Shown in pieces: positions 10,000 through 18,199 of a stretch of DNA of 64,000 bases (position 1 is the first letter of the stretch; each line of letters opens with the position of its first letter). A program made the position numbers and the translations under genes. The notes below the pieces were generated by a model that saw nothing but the letters and a program-made list of their open reading frames with translations, was not told the origin of the DNA and searched no databases. Source of the DNA: Adhaeretor mobilis (lineage in GTDB: Bacteria; Planctomycetota; Planctomycetia; Pirellulales; Lacipirellulaceae); assembly GCF_007741515.1 (NCBI RefSeq), contig NZ_CP036263.1, positions 3,087,178 through 3,151,177 of the forward strand, in the 5' to 3' direction.

Positions 10000-10506
10000 A
10001 TGAAAAACTCTCTGTTTACGCTTTCGTCGGTCACTGCCCTGCTTTCAGTTTCACTCATGGCCGGGTGTGGCGACAAGGCGGCTCAGGAACCAACTACTCA
10101 ACAGACTGGCACATCGTCGACCACTGAATCCGATCAAAGTCACAAAATTGAAGGCCATGCTCACGGGGCTGGCCCGCATGGCGGAACAATCGTCGACTGG
10201 GGCGGTGGCACATATCATGTTGAACTGACTGTCGACCATGATAAGCAAGAAGCTACAGCCTACGTACTTGGCAGCGATGAAAATACACCGGAACCTATCA
10301 CCGCTGAGTCAATCCTGCTAACGATCAAGGAGCCACAAATGCAATTAGAGCTTATGCCAGCGCCGTCAAGTGGCGAAGCGGGCGGCAAGTCGTCTCGCTT
10401 TGTCGGCACAAATGACGGCCTTGCCACCGTCATGGAATACGAGGGCACGATGAGTGCTCTGGTCGATGGTACTCCGTACGCTGGGAACTTTAACGAGGGC
10501 GAGTGA
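10000..10506 (+). CDS. His-containing lipoprotein of the metal-efflux cluster
   Basis: A 168-residue protein with a lipoprotein signal (lipobox LMAGC) followed by a Ser/Thr/Gln-rich linker and the His/Gly motif HAHGAGPHGGTIVDWGGG. The rest is beta-rich (YHVELTVDHDKQEATAYVLG) and looks like a single small sandwich domain. Proteins of this type recur next to planctomycete metal-efflux pumps; a periplasmic metal-chaperone role is inference. It follows the RND pump by 59 bases on the same strand and is probably co-transcribed. No catalytic motif is visible. Confidence 0.65.
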   Translation: MKNSLFTLSSVTALLSVSLMAGCGDKAAQEPTTQQTGTSSTTESDQSHKIEGHAHGAGPHGGTIVDWGGGTYHVELTVDHDKQEATAYVLGSDENTPEPITAESILLTIKEPQMQLELMPAPSSGEAGGKSSRFVGTNDGLATVMEYEGTMSALVDGTPYAGNFNEGE

Positions 10507-10585
10507 TAAGTTCCACGACTTGGAGATTGCAAAACATCCATATCGCAGGCTTAGTCCAACATGAATGTTTTTTGGAGTAACTGAT

Positions 10586-10888
10586 ATGTGGTGGAGAGCA
10601 ATTATTGCAGGCATAGTCGTGGCAAGTGTGTCGGAGCTTGCCGACCGCTTCCCACGTCTCGGAGCTTTGTTGCTGACTCTTCCAATCGTCAGCATCGTGG
10701 CTTTCATTGCCGTGGGCAACAGAACCAGTCCGCTGAACCGACAGATTCGGCAAATGAAGTTGCAAAGCAGTTTGTCGCCCAATGCACACTCGAAACAACA
10801 GCCTGAAAGGAAATGTGATGAATACGCTTATACGAACCGCCCCGCTGATGGCTGCGTGGTGCGTTTTTCCGTTACTCGGTTGTTCTGA
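10586..10888 (+). pseudogene. Truncated DUF3147-like small membrane protein
   Basis: The frame from ATG 10586 (GGAG eight bases upstream) encodes a hydrophobic start, MWWRAIIAGIVVASVSE, then RFPRLGALLLTLPIVSIVAFI. That is the characteristic first half of DUF3147-type membrane proteins, which are about 110-120 residues with several transmembrane segments. After about residue 43 the sequence turns polar (Gln/Ser/Asn-rich) with no further membrane segments. The frame then runs into the coding region of the next gene, which starts at 10818. I read this as a remnant whose second half was lost by frameshift or deletion. A functional short version cannot be excluded. Confidence 0.45.
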
Positions 10889-11261
10889 TAAGCCTTCTTC
10901 CGTCACTTCGGCGGCCTCGGAAAACGATGCTCCTTTGTCATATCTGACGGCAAACGAGTTCACTCAAATACTACGCACGTCATCTCAACCCGTGCTGGTT
11001 GAATTCAGTGTGCCAGCCGGGTGCCACCGATGCGAGGAAATGCGACCTCAATTACAAACATTGGCTACACAGTTGTCCGGAAGAGCGGAAGTCTGTTCGG
11101 TTAACTTTAATAATGAGCGTCAGGTCGTGACTAAACTGGGCATTATCGTCTGTCCGACATACGTGGCGTTCGAGAATGGGAAAGAGCTATTCCGGATGAG
11201 CCATCCCACGTCGGGCGATTTACTGCTGGCTCGCTTGGAAGAATCTATGAACGACCAGTAG
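10818..11261 (+). CDS. Thioredoxin-like lipoprotein
   Basis: A 147-residue lipoprotein: signal with lipobox PLLGC, a short linker, then a thioredoxin fold with the active site GCHRCEEM (CxxC) near residues 71-76 after the strand VLVEFSVP. The cis-proline region (IIVCPTYVAFENG) follows, carrying an extra Cys just before Pro. The start is ATG 10818 with AAAGGA upstream. It probably acts on the outer face of a membrane as a disulfide or metal-site reductase. Its place in the metal-resistance group suggests it maintains efflux or metal-binding proteins, which is inference. Confidence 0.75.
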   Translation: MNTLIRTAPLMAAWCVFPLLGCSDKPSSVTSAASENDAPLSYLTANEFTQILRTSSQPVLVEFSVPAGCHRCEEMRPQLQTLATQLSGRAEVCSVNFNNERQVVTKLGIIVCPTYVAFENGKELFRMSHPTSGDLLLARLEESMNDQ

Positions 11262-11556
11262 GCTTTGGATATGCAAGTCGATATCACGCACCATCGACGT
11301 TCATTTCAGTAAATAAGCAATCGTCGCTCTATGAGCGGCTGGCCGCGACAGCTTATGGCACGGTTCCCACTTTGTCTGCTGCTCGTGGTCAGTCCGCTCT
11401 TTTTTGCTAGGATTCCCACGAGGTAGCGATTCGATGATCATTGGCCGCAAGGGATGACCTCCATGATAGCTACAAATCACGGGACAACAGTTGCTGCAAT
11501 AAATGAGAGATGCTGCCTCTAAGATGGTCACAAGCGGCTATCCAGCAAGGAGTTGA

Positions 11557-11829
11557 AGCGGCGACGACGCCGGGAAACTTGGCTATCCACGCACAACAAG
11601 TGGATTGCTTATCACCGAGGTTGTAATAGGCAGCCCAGCCTATAAAGAAGGTCAAGCGGCAGGAATGGTTTTGCTGATATTTGACAATCAAGCCGTTACT
11701 GAGTTGGAGAGCTTTAAAGCAGCAAGAAAAAAATGCACAGAAAATAAACCAGTGCTCATGCTTGTACTATCTGCTCGTGGTAAACACCTTGTTGTATTTG
11801 GGACGTATGATAAACGCTTGGGGAGTTAA
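11557..11829 (+). pseudogene. PDZ-domain remnant of a trypsin-like/DegP-type protease
   Basis: The frame opens right after a stop at 11554 with no convincing start codon. It reads a typical PDZ core: SGLLITEVVIGSPAYKEG, AAGMVLLIFDNQAVTELESF, then a VLMLVLSARG strand. This matches the C-terminal PDZ half of HtrA-like proteases. The protease domain is missing upstream: 11270-11556 has no matching frame. The segment appears more AT-rich than its neighbours. A short protein starting at TTG 11605 could still be made, but a decayed gene is more likely. It ends eight bases before the CDF gene. Confidence 0.5.
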
Positions 11830-11837
11830 TAAGGGAA

Positions 11838-12464
11838 ATGCCTGATTGCGGCTGTGATTTTGAGGCGACTAATGACGAGCAACGACAGACCTTGCGACTC
11901 GTCCTGGCTATCAATGCGGTCATGTTCGTCGCTGAACTCGTGGCTGGACTTCTGGCGGACTCTACTGGTCTGATTGCCGATTCACTCGATATGCTTGCTG
12001 ATGCGAGCGTGTACGCGATCAGTCTGTTTGCCGTTGGTCGGGCAGCAAATGTACGCAGTACCGCAGCAACGATCAGCGGTGTGTTACAGATGACGCTTGG
12101 TGCCGTAGTGATGATAGAGGCAGTACGTCGATTCTACGGCGAAGCTGAACCGATTGGAGGGACGATGATCGGAATCGGCTTCGTTGCCTTGGTTGCGAAC
12201 GCAGTGTGCCTTCGACTTCTTTGGAAGCATCGCGGGGGAGACGTCAATTTTCGTGCTTCGTTCATTTTTTCCACCAATGATGTGATTGCAAATATCGGAG
12301 TGATAGTCTCTGGAGCGCTCGTTCTTTGGACGGGATCGCAATTCCCTGATCTGGCGATTGGAATGTTGATTTCTTTGGTTGTCTTCAGGGGAGGTGTGAA
12401 AATTCTCGGTGAGGCCAGGAGAGAATCGAAAACTCAACCTGAAGATGGAGAGAAACGTGGATAA
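11838..12464 (+). CDS. Cation diffusion facilitator (CDF) family metal transporter, short form
   Basis: A 208-residue membrane protein with about six hydrophobic segments, of the CzcD/ZitB-like superfamily but without the usual C-terminal cytoplasmic domain. The two metal-site helices are visible: DSLDMLADA (TM2, about residues 48-56) and STNDVIANIG (TM5, about 144-153). The canonical first His of HxxxD is replaced by Asp in TM2 and the TM5 site is Asn/Asp. The N-terminus carries CGC. AAGGGA precedes the ATG. The stop overlaps the start of the P-type ATPase gene, implying translational coupling. It likely exports Zn/Co/Cd-like divalent ions. Confidence 0.8.
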   Translation: MPDCGCDFEATNDEQRQTLRLVLAINAVMFVAELVAGLLADSTGLIADSLDMLADASVYAISLFAVGRAANVRSTAATISGVLQMTLGAVVMIEAVRRFYGEAEPIGGTMIGIGFVALVANAVCLRLLWKHRGGDVNFRASFIFSTNDVIANIGVIVSGALVLWTGSQFPDLAIGMLISLVVFRGGVKILGEARRESKTQPEDGEKRG

Positions 12465-14919
12465 AGCGAAGATTGAACTGTCACTCCTATTGCCCAGCGT
12501 TCCTGACGCTCAGGATCAGTGCGTGCAGCGTGTTATTGAGCAGCTCAAGACGAGGGCCGGTATTAGCGATGCACATATCATTGAGCCAGATGAAAGTCGG
12601 CCCGACCAGTTGTGTATCCATTTCGATCCTGCTGCCATATCGCTCTCTGATGTTCGCGAAGTCGCTAGGAGAACGGGAGCAACGCTGGAAGACCGATACG
12701 GTCACATGGTGCGTCGAATAGAAGCTATGCACGCGGGCAAAGCGTCCGCCATCGAATCTCGACTTGGTCGCGTCGATGGAGTGCTCGAAGCAGTCGTCTC
12801 GCCAGACGGTACGTTACGTGTTGAATACGATCGCCAAATCATCAGGGAGAAAAGTATAGAGGACGCTCTTGGGGAGTGGTCGAAGCAGCCGGAGCGCAAA
12901 CTCGATAATCATATTGGTCACAGGCACGACGATGAGGGCCACGAGGACGAACACGATCATTCCGGGCACGAACATGCCCACGGCGGGATTTTCGGCCCTC
13001 GCAGCGAACTCATCTTTGCAGTACTTTGCGGCGTCTTCCTGCTGGCTGGATGGCTGATGGAGACGTTCACGAAGGTCACTGAGTGGGTTCCGCTTGTCTG
13101 CTTCAGCGCTGCCTATCTATTCGGTGGCTACTACACAGTCACCGAAGCGATTGAGAAAATCCGTGCAGGCAAGTTCGAGATTGACTTTCTGATGATCGTG
13201 GCTGCTGCTGGTGCAGCCTCGCTTGGAGCATGGGCGGAAGGCGCACTTCTGCTGTTTCTGTTCAGCATCGGGCATGCCTTAGAGGGCTACGCGATGGGCC
13301 GCGCAAAACGGGCCATCGAGGCATTGTCTGAACTAGCACCAAGAACCGCTCGCGTCCGTCGTGACGGAACGGAAACGGAAGTTCCAGTGGAGGAATTAGT
13401 TGTCGGGGATGTCGTTGTCGTTAAACCCGATGAGCGAGTCCCAGCAGATGGATTCGTCATCCTTGGCGAATCGAGCATCAATCAGGCGCCCATCACGGGC
13501 GAGAGCGTTCCGGTCGATAAGCAGCCCGTCTATGACGCAGATGTAGCGGCTAACGATCCAGAATCGCTGCCGCCAGAACATCGAGTTTTCGCCGGAACCA
13601 TCAACCAATCGGGCGCCCTAGAAATTCAAGTCACTAAGATTGCCGCCGAGAACACTTTGTCTCGCGTAGTCACGATGGTCAGTGAGGCGAAAACGCGGGT
13701 TTCGCCGACTCAAAAGTTCACAAAGCGATTTGAGAAATACTTCGTTCCATCCGTGATCGCTCTGGTTCTTCTACTGATGTTCGCACCGCTGGTGTTGGAT
13801 GAGTCATTTAGCGAGTCGTTCTACCGAGCGATGGCGGTTCTGGTCGCGGCTAGCCCATGTGCATTGGCGATCGCTACGCCTAGTGCAGTTCTCAGCGGTG
13901 TGGCTCGCGCGGCTAGAGGCGGGATTCTGGTCAAAGGCGGTGGACCCTTGGAAAGCCTTGGCAGTCTCGACGCGGTTGCTTTTGATAAAACTGGCACGCT
14001 GACCGAGGGGGAGCCCAAGGTCACTGACATCCGTCCGGCTGATGGAGTCGAGCAATCGGAGTTGCTGCGAATAGCTGTCGCTGTGGAAGATTTGAGCAAG
14101 CATCCCCTGGCCAAAGCCGTTGTCCGTGATGGGAAAGAGAAGCTGGGCGATGTAGCAATTCCCGATGCGGGCGATCTAAAGAGTATCACCGGACGGGGAA
14201 TTCAGGCGACAGTCGAAGGAGACGTCGTCCATATCGGCAAAGACGATCTGTTTTCCGAGGTCGATGGCCCCGCATTGCCCGAGAACGTTCGATCCATTGT
14301 CGAATCGCTAGAGGCGAATGGTCGTACGACAATGATCGTTCGCCGTGCCGATCGCTATCTGGGTGTTATTGGCCTGATGGATACACCTCGCGAAGCCGCC
14401 AAGCGAACAATCACCAGACTTCGCGAACTCGGTATTGAGCGGATGATCATGATTTCCGGTGACAATCAGCAAGTCGCCGATGCCGTCGCTAAAGAAGTAG
14501 GGCTCGATGAGGCTCGTGGCGATCTGATGCCGGACGATAAAGTAGCAGAGATCAAGAAGCTGCAAAGCGAAGGTGGCGTGGCGATGGTAGGGGACGGCGT
14601 GAACGACGCCCCGGCAATGGCGTCGGCGTCGGTTGGTATCGCAATGGGAGCGGCGGGCAGTGACGTGGCCTTAGAAACCGCTGACGTGGCATTGATGGCC
14701 GACAACCTCGATCATCTACCCTTGGCGATCGGCCTTAGCCGGTCAACTCGTAGCATCATCCGCCAGAACCTCTGGATGAGTCTCGGCATGGTGGCTTTTC
14801 TCGTTCCAGCCACCATCTTTGGACTCAACATCGGCCCCGCAGTCGCTTTGCATGAAGGCAGCACACTCGTTGTCGTTTTCAATGCCCTTCGTCTGCTCGC
14901 TTACAAACCAAAATTATAA
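12457..14919 (+). CDS. P1B-4-type heavy-metal translocating ATPase with His-rich N-terminal domain
   Basis: ATP-driven metal exporter, about 820 residues. The start is placed at GTG 12457, with GGAGA about five bases upstream and an 8-base overlap with the CDF gene; an in-frame ATG at 12445 is the alternative. The N-terminal 120 residues resemble degenerate heavy-metal-associated domains without CxxC. They are followed by a His/Asp/Glu-rich segment (about 148-175; HDDEGHEDEHDHSGHEHAH). The ATPase core shows TGES, the SPC membrane motif (SPCALAIATP, about 465), the phosphorylation site DKTGTLTEG (about 509), GDGVNDAP and the TM8 motif HEGST (about 798). SPC plus HEG-T is the P1B-4 signature, usually Co/Zn/Fe/Cd rather than Cu. 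Confidence 0.9.
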   Translation: MDKAKIELSLLLPSVPDAQDQCVQRVIEQLKTRAGISDAHIIEPDESRPDQLCIHFDPAAISLSDVREVARRTGATLEDRYGHMVRRIEAMHAGKASAIESRLGRVDGVLEAVVSPDGTLRVEYDRQIIREKSIEDALGEWSKQPERKLDNHIGHRHDDEGHEDEHDHSGHEHAHGGIFGPRSELIFAVLCGVFLLAGWLMETFTKVTEWVPLVCFSAAYLFGGYYTVTEAIEKIRAGKFEIDFLMIVAAAGAASLGAWAEGALLLFLFSIGHALEGYAMGRAKRAIEALSELAPRTARVRRDGTETEVPVEELVVGDVVVVKPDERVPADGFVILGESSINQAPITGESVPVDKQPVYDADVAANDPESLPPEHRVFAGTINQSGALEIQVTKIAAENTLSRVVTMVSEAKTRVSPTQKFTKRFEKYFVPSVIALVLLLMFAPLVLDESFSESFYRAMAVLVAASPCALAIATPSAVLSGVARAARGGILVKGGGPLESLGSLDAVAFDKTGTLTEGEPKVTDIRPADGVEQSELLRIAVAVEDLSKHPLAKAVVRDGKEKLGDVAIPDAGDLKSITGRGIQATVEGDVVHIGKDDLFSEVDGPALPENVRSIVESLEANGRTTMIVRRADRYLGVIGLMDTPREAAKRTITRLRELGIERMIMISGDNQQVADAVAKEVGLDEARGDLMPDDKVAEIKKLQSEGGVAMVGDGVNDAPAMASASVGIAMGAAGSDVALETADVALMADNLDHLPLAIGLSRSTRSIIRQNLWMSLGMVAFLVPATIFGLNIGPAVALHEGSTLVVVFNALRLLAYKPKL

Positions 14920-14986
14920 CAGGCGTAGCAGCACGGAGAAGAAGCGAAGCAAGTCTACAGAAGAGAGCAAGAAGAGGATTACAGCA

Positions 14987-15550
14987 TTGAGAATAACATT
15001 TGCCAGCCTTACCGGTGCATTGCTGCTTCTAATTGTTGCGATGCTCGTATACTCGATCGTTCGACCATCTAAACGTATGTGGCCGCCGCCAGCGCAGCAA
15101 ACTTGGCAGTACTATTTTGTCTGGTTGCTGACGCTACTTTCTTTTGGAGGCTTTATTGTGATCGGCTTGCTCGACTGGAATAGCCTCGGTTGGCCTGCCA
15201 TCGTTCGTTGGCCGGTCGGCTTGGCGCTAATTTTTGGAGGAAACGTCCTTGCCTGGGCTGGAGTCCGGCAACTGAGTATGAAAACAACCTCGGGCAGCAA
15301 AGGACCGCTGGTTACGGACGGACTTTATCAATACAGTCGCAACCCGCAATACATTGGTGACATTGCGATCATCGGCGGGTGGGCGATTATGTCTGCATCG
15401 GTCTGGGCGATCCCGCTGTGTCTCGGCGGAATGCTTGCGTTCGTACTGACACCTTTCGCCGAAGAATCATGGCTGGAAGAACTTCATGGGGACGACTATC
15501 GGGAGTATCGCAGCCGAGTCGGTCGGTTCTTCGGACGCGGCTGCTTGTGA
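14987..15550 (+). CDS. Isoprenylcysteine carboxyl methyltransferase (ICMT/PEMT-like) family membrane protein
   Basis: About 187 residues with four or five membrane segments and the family C-terminal signature: GLYQYSRNPQYIGD, then PFAEESWLEELHGDDYREY, then VGRFF. Bacterial members are methyltransferase-like membrane proteins often found beside metal-resistance genes; their substrate is generally unknown. No ATG starts the frame at a sensible place. TTG 14987, preceded by AGAGG, gives a protein beginning LRITFASLTG just before the first membrane helix. The frame itself is open from inside the ATPase gene. It is the last recognisable gene of the metal block. Confidence 0.7.
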   Translation: MRITFASLTGALLLLIVAMLVYSIVRPSKRMWPPPAQQTWQYYFVWLLTLLSFGGFIVIGLLDWNSLGWPAIVRWPVGLALIFGGNVLAWAGVRQLSMKTTSGSKGPLVTDGLYQYSRNPQYIGDIAIIGGWAIMSASVWAIPLCLGGMLAFVLTPFAEESWLEELHGDDYREYRSRVGRFFGRGCL

Positions 15551-16228
15551 TCAGCGGCAAACTCTCCTGCGGCAACGACAGCGGGGCGGCTAGCTTAAGT
15601 GGGATGGACCGATTGGTTCGCCGCGGAAGTGGAATCTACTTCGACTTTTTTGTAAGCATAGTATCTCGCGGAGATCACTACCAACGCTGGAATCGTCGAC
15701 CATCTGATCGTGGCTCCAACGAGTGGTGTCAAAGTGACACTGCTTGGCGTTTCCGACCCAGAAGCCTAGTCGGAATGTGTCACCTGACCGACTGAGATTA
15801 AACCCCACTAAGCCGAGGGAAATATCCGCACAGCATCGGACCTGGACTCGAATGGGTTTCCCTATCCAGATTCGAACTCCACCTCGTCGGTTCGGGAACT
15901 CGACCTCCTGCAGTTCGAGTTTTTCCTTTGTGCGAGCGGTTGGACCAGCCGATGCGAGTTGATATCTGCACGAATTGCACGGGGTGCGGTTCACCTCTGC
16001 AGGATAAGCAGATTGCTTCGTGCTTGCGGTGTCGCCCTCCTCAGGGAGTTGCGGATAGATTCAAACATATCCATTGGTGCAAGATATGGTATCTGAATAG
16101 TCGGTCGCCACGAATCCTGCCGCGCATGAGGGCGTGCCATGAGTCATCTAGCCCGAACTCCTGTGTGATGAGTGGCATCGACTTGGGTATTCAGATAGCA
16201 GCTAGAGCAGTTATAGTTTGCGGTAAAC
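15551..16228. other. Non-coding or decayed stretch left of integrase 1
   Basis: About 680 bases with no gene I can support. A rightward frame from ATG 15952 contains a zinc-ribbon-like CTNCTGCGSPL...CLRC pattern but then loses structure and runs into the integrase gene. Leftward frames here have no recognisable domain. It is probably eroded island sequence. Confidence 0.4.
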
Positions 16229-17467
16229 TCATCCCATCTCTCTGGCCACCTTCTCAGCCAGCTGCTTGTCCCGCTCAGCATAGACTTGTGTGACATCGGC
16301 CTTCTCATGGCCGCAGATCACCTGAGCAGCTTCAAGACCGTATTTCTTGCGGATTACAGTGGCAGCCGTGTGACGCAGTTGATTCGGCGTCCAGACTGTG
16401 ACGCCCGCCTTGTTGCAACCTCGCCGGACCGCTACCCGATAGCTAGAAACCTGGTACCGATTGGGCGCGGTCTTCTGTGTTGTCCCGTCAGGTTTCTTGC
16501 GGGTCCAAGGCTTTTCTTTTTCCAGCTGCTGACGCTGACGAGCTTTGGCGATCGACTCCTCGGGAGAAAAGCAGTAGCTCGCTTCGTCACGCTCCAAGTA
16601 AGGGGCGAGCACCTCTTGTGCTTGCGGACCAAGGTAAACCTCACGGGTCTTCTCGTGATGCTCCGTTTTGTGCTCGTTAGGCACATAGATCCAGACATCG
16701 CCACTGCTATTGATGTCGCAAGGTCGTAAAGCACACACTTCGCCCGGGCGAGCGCCAGTAAGTCGTTGAAATTTTACCATGTCCGCAACGATCGCCGGCA
16801 GACAAGGTAGCGTTTGCTCAATATGAGTATCCTCGACACCACGCACGCCAGCCGTTTCACGCGCATCGGTCCGACCTTTCTTGAGCCCCCCGAGCGCTGA
16901 CAGTTGCAGCGGCACCTCAGCCGCACACATCTCTTTGCCGACCGCCCATTTGAACATCCGGATCAGTCGGCTGATCTGTTTGTTGATTACTTTCCGCGAC
17001 CAGTCTCGCTCGACAATCAAGTCATCGCGAAAGTTGTCGAGCTGCACCGGGCCGAACTCATCGACTGGCTCGTCGCCATGCTTCTTGCCGAGCAGCGTGG
17101 TCAGTTCGACGATCAGCTCGGCTTCGCGGGTCACCTTGCCGTACTTTACGTAGTATGAGCTGGCATGCCGACGGTAGACAAAAATCAGCTCGTCGAGCGT
17201 GACAACACCCCCTTCACGACGCTTGCGGCGCAGGGCAGCTGGGTGGAGCGTCTTGGCGAGCGAATTTTCAGTAGCTTGAGCTACCTCAGAATTCTCGACT
17301 ACGGCCTGCTGTGACCGCCATTCGGCAAGAAAATCGCGATAACGGTCGTGACTTTTGGGGGAGCCATACTTACCGAGATAGACCTCGGTTCCATTGACAT
17401 ATACACAAGCTTGACCGGAGGCTTTGTGACGCCCATATTTGGGCGGTTTTTTCAGAAGGCGGGGCAT
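16229..17467 (-). CDS. Tyrosine recombinase / site-specific integrase 1
   Basis: A 412-residue integrase transcribed leftward from just beside the tRNA-like attachment sequence at 17611. The N-terminal part (MPRLLKKPPKYGRHKASG, VYLGKYGS) is a small arm-binding domain, followed by a core-binding SAM-like region (about 85-190). The catalytic domain shows the tetrad: Arg in TGARPGEVCALRP, the His/Arg box NQLRHTAATVIRK, His in ICGHEKADVTQ and the nucleophile Tyr in QVYAE. It appears intact. It is homologous along its length to the integrase at 35514 and to the truncated copy at 38327, all three starting MPRL. It likely drives excision or insertion of island A. Confidence 0.9.
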   Translation of the reverse strand: MPRLLKKPPKYGRHKASGQACVYVNGTEVYLGKYGSPKSHDRYRDFLAEWRSQQAVVENSEVAQATENSLAKTLHPAALRRKRREGGVVTLDELIFVYRRHASSYYVKYGKVTREAELIVELTTLLGKKHGDEPVDEFGPVQLDNFRDDLIVERDWSRKVINKQISRLIRMFKWAVGKEMCAAEVPLQLSALGGLKKGRTDARETAGVRGVEDTHIEQTLPCLPAIVADMVKFQRLTGARPGEVCALRPCDINSSGDVWIYVPNEHKTEHHEKTREVYLGPQAQEVLAPYLERDEASYCFSPEESIAKARQRQQLEKEKPWTRKKPDGTTQKTAPNRYQVSSYRVAVRRGCNKAGVTVWTPNQLRHTAATVIRKKYGLEAAQVICGHEKADVTQVYAERDKQLAEKVAREMG

Positions 17468-17492
17468 GGGCGGAATCCTCGTTTACGAAGTT

Positions 17493-17535
17493 AAACCCGT
17501 AGTCGCGAACCCTGTACGGGTTTGGACTACGGTTT
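17493..17535 (-). promoter_or_regulatory. Inverted repeat in the integrase 1 leader
   Basis: AAACCCGTAGTC (17493-17504) faces GACTACGGTTT (17525-17535) across a 20-base loop; the arms match apart from one bulged G. It lies between the integrase start (17467) and the attachment site. Integrases 2 and 3 have inverted repeats of different sequence at the same place, so it is probably an operator or leader hairpin controlling integrase. Confidence 0.5.
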
Positions 17536-17610
17536 TTCACTACAAACGAGCCGCTCTGCCAACCGCTGGCAGGTAACCTAAGCGTAGGTTTCAGCAATAC
17601 TTACATCAAG

Positions 17611-17652
17611 TGGCGGGGGCCGGATTCGAACCGACGACCTCGAGGTTATGAG
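17611..17652 (-). other. Attachment site: 3' half of a CAT-anticodon tRNA (copy 1)
   Basis: Read on the minus strand the 42 bp give the anticodon loop (CTCATAA), the variable region, a T-arm with GGTTCGAATCC and the acceptor 3' strand CCCCGCC plus A. The 5' half of a tRNA is absent, so this is an integration core and not a tRNA gene. Identical 42-bp copies lie at 36935 and 39010. On its left is GGTAACCTAAGCGTAGGTTT and on its right a stretch with ATTGCAAGTGATTGCA, both conserved next to copy 3. Confidence 0.8.
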
Positions 17653-17881
17653 GCACTTCAAGAAACGTTCAAAAAACCCTGTATTTCTCGACGTTTAGCG
17701 TGATTCTACCCCCAGGATACACTATTGCAAGTGATTGCATACGTTATCATTTAAATGCTTATATTTCAGTCTTTTCCTAAATCCCTACCGTTTTATTTCT
17801 GTCAGTGACAGAAATAGAATTTTCGCTAGAGGCGAAGTGTAGTGGTGATTGGCGCCCACCAACCGATTCGATCAGGTCATT

Positions 17882-18127
17882 GCTGACAATGGCATCTCCG
17901 TTGAGCCGACGGCGCCATGAGCGCCCAATCAGAATGGTTACGTAGAGAGCTTCAATGGAAAGCTGCGTGATGAGCTTCTCAACGGCGAGTTGTTCTTGAG
18001 CTTGCCCGAGGCCCGCTGGATCATCGACCGTTGGCGGCTTGACTACAACCACCACAGACCCCATAGTTCGTTAGATTACCAAACCCCAGCGGCATTCGCC
18101 GCCAGCAGGCTTGGTCGAGTAGGCCCG
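17882..18127 (+). pseudogene. IS3-family transposase (OrfB) C-terminal fragment
   Basis: Translation gives ADNGISVEPTAP, an in-frame stop, then APNQNGYVESFNGKLRDELL, WRLDYNHHRPHSSLDYQTP and AAFAA. That is the end of an rve-type integrase core with the last catalytic Glu in YVESFNGK. The N-terminal domain and the first catalytic Asp are missing and one TGA interrupts the frame, so it is a dead fragment. It lies just inside the left end of island B. A long open frame continues past it into antisense of the TlpA-like gene and is not meaningful. Confidence 0.75.
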
Positions 18128-18199
18128 GGGGTGTCCGACCACCCAGGCTACTGTGAGGCCGATGTTGATCGGCTGCATGACAGTTGGCGAAATGCTTTA

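Noticed and set aside
15952..16293. Possible zinc-ribbon protein (CTNCTGCGSPL...CLRC)
   Set aside because: Only the first 30 residues look structured; the rest is composition-driven and overlaps the integrase gene on the other strand.
17611..17652. A tRNA-Met gene
   Set aside because: Only the anticodon loop to 3' end is present here and at the other copies; acceptor 5' strand and D-arm are missing in all four places.
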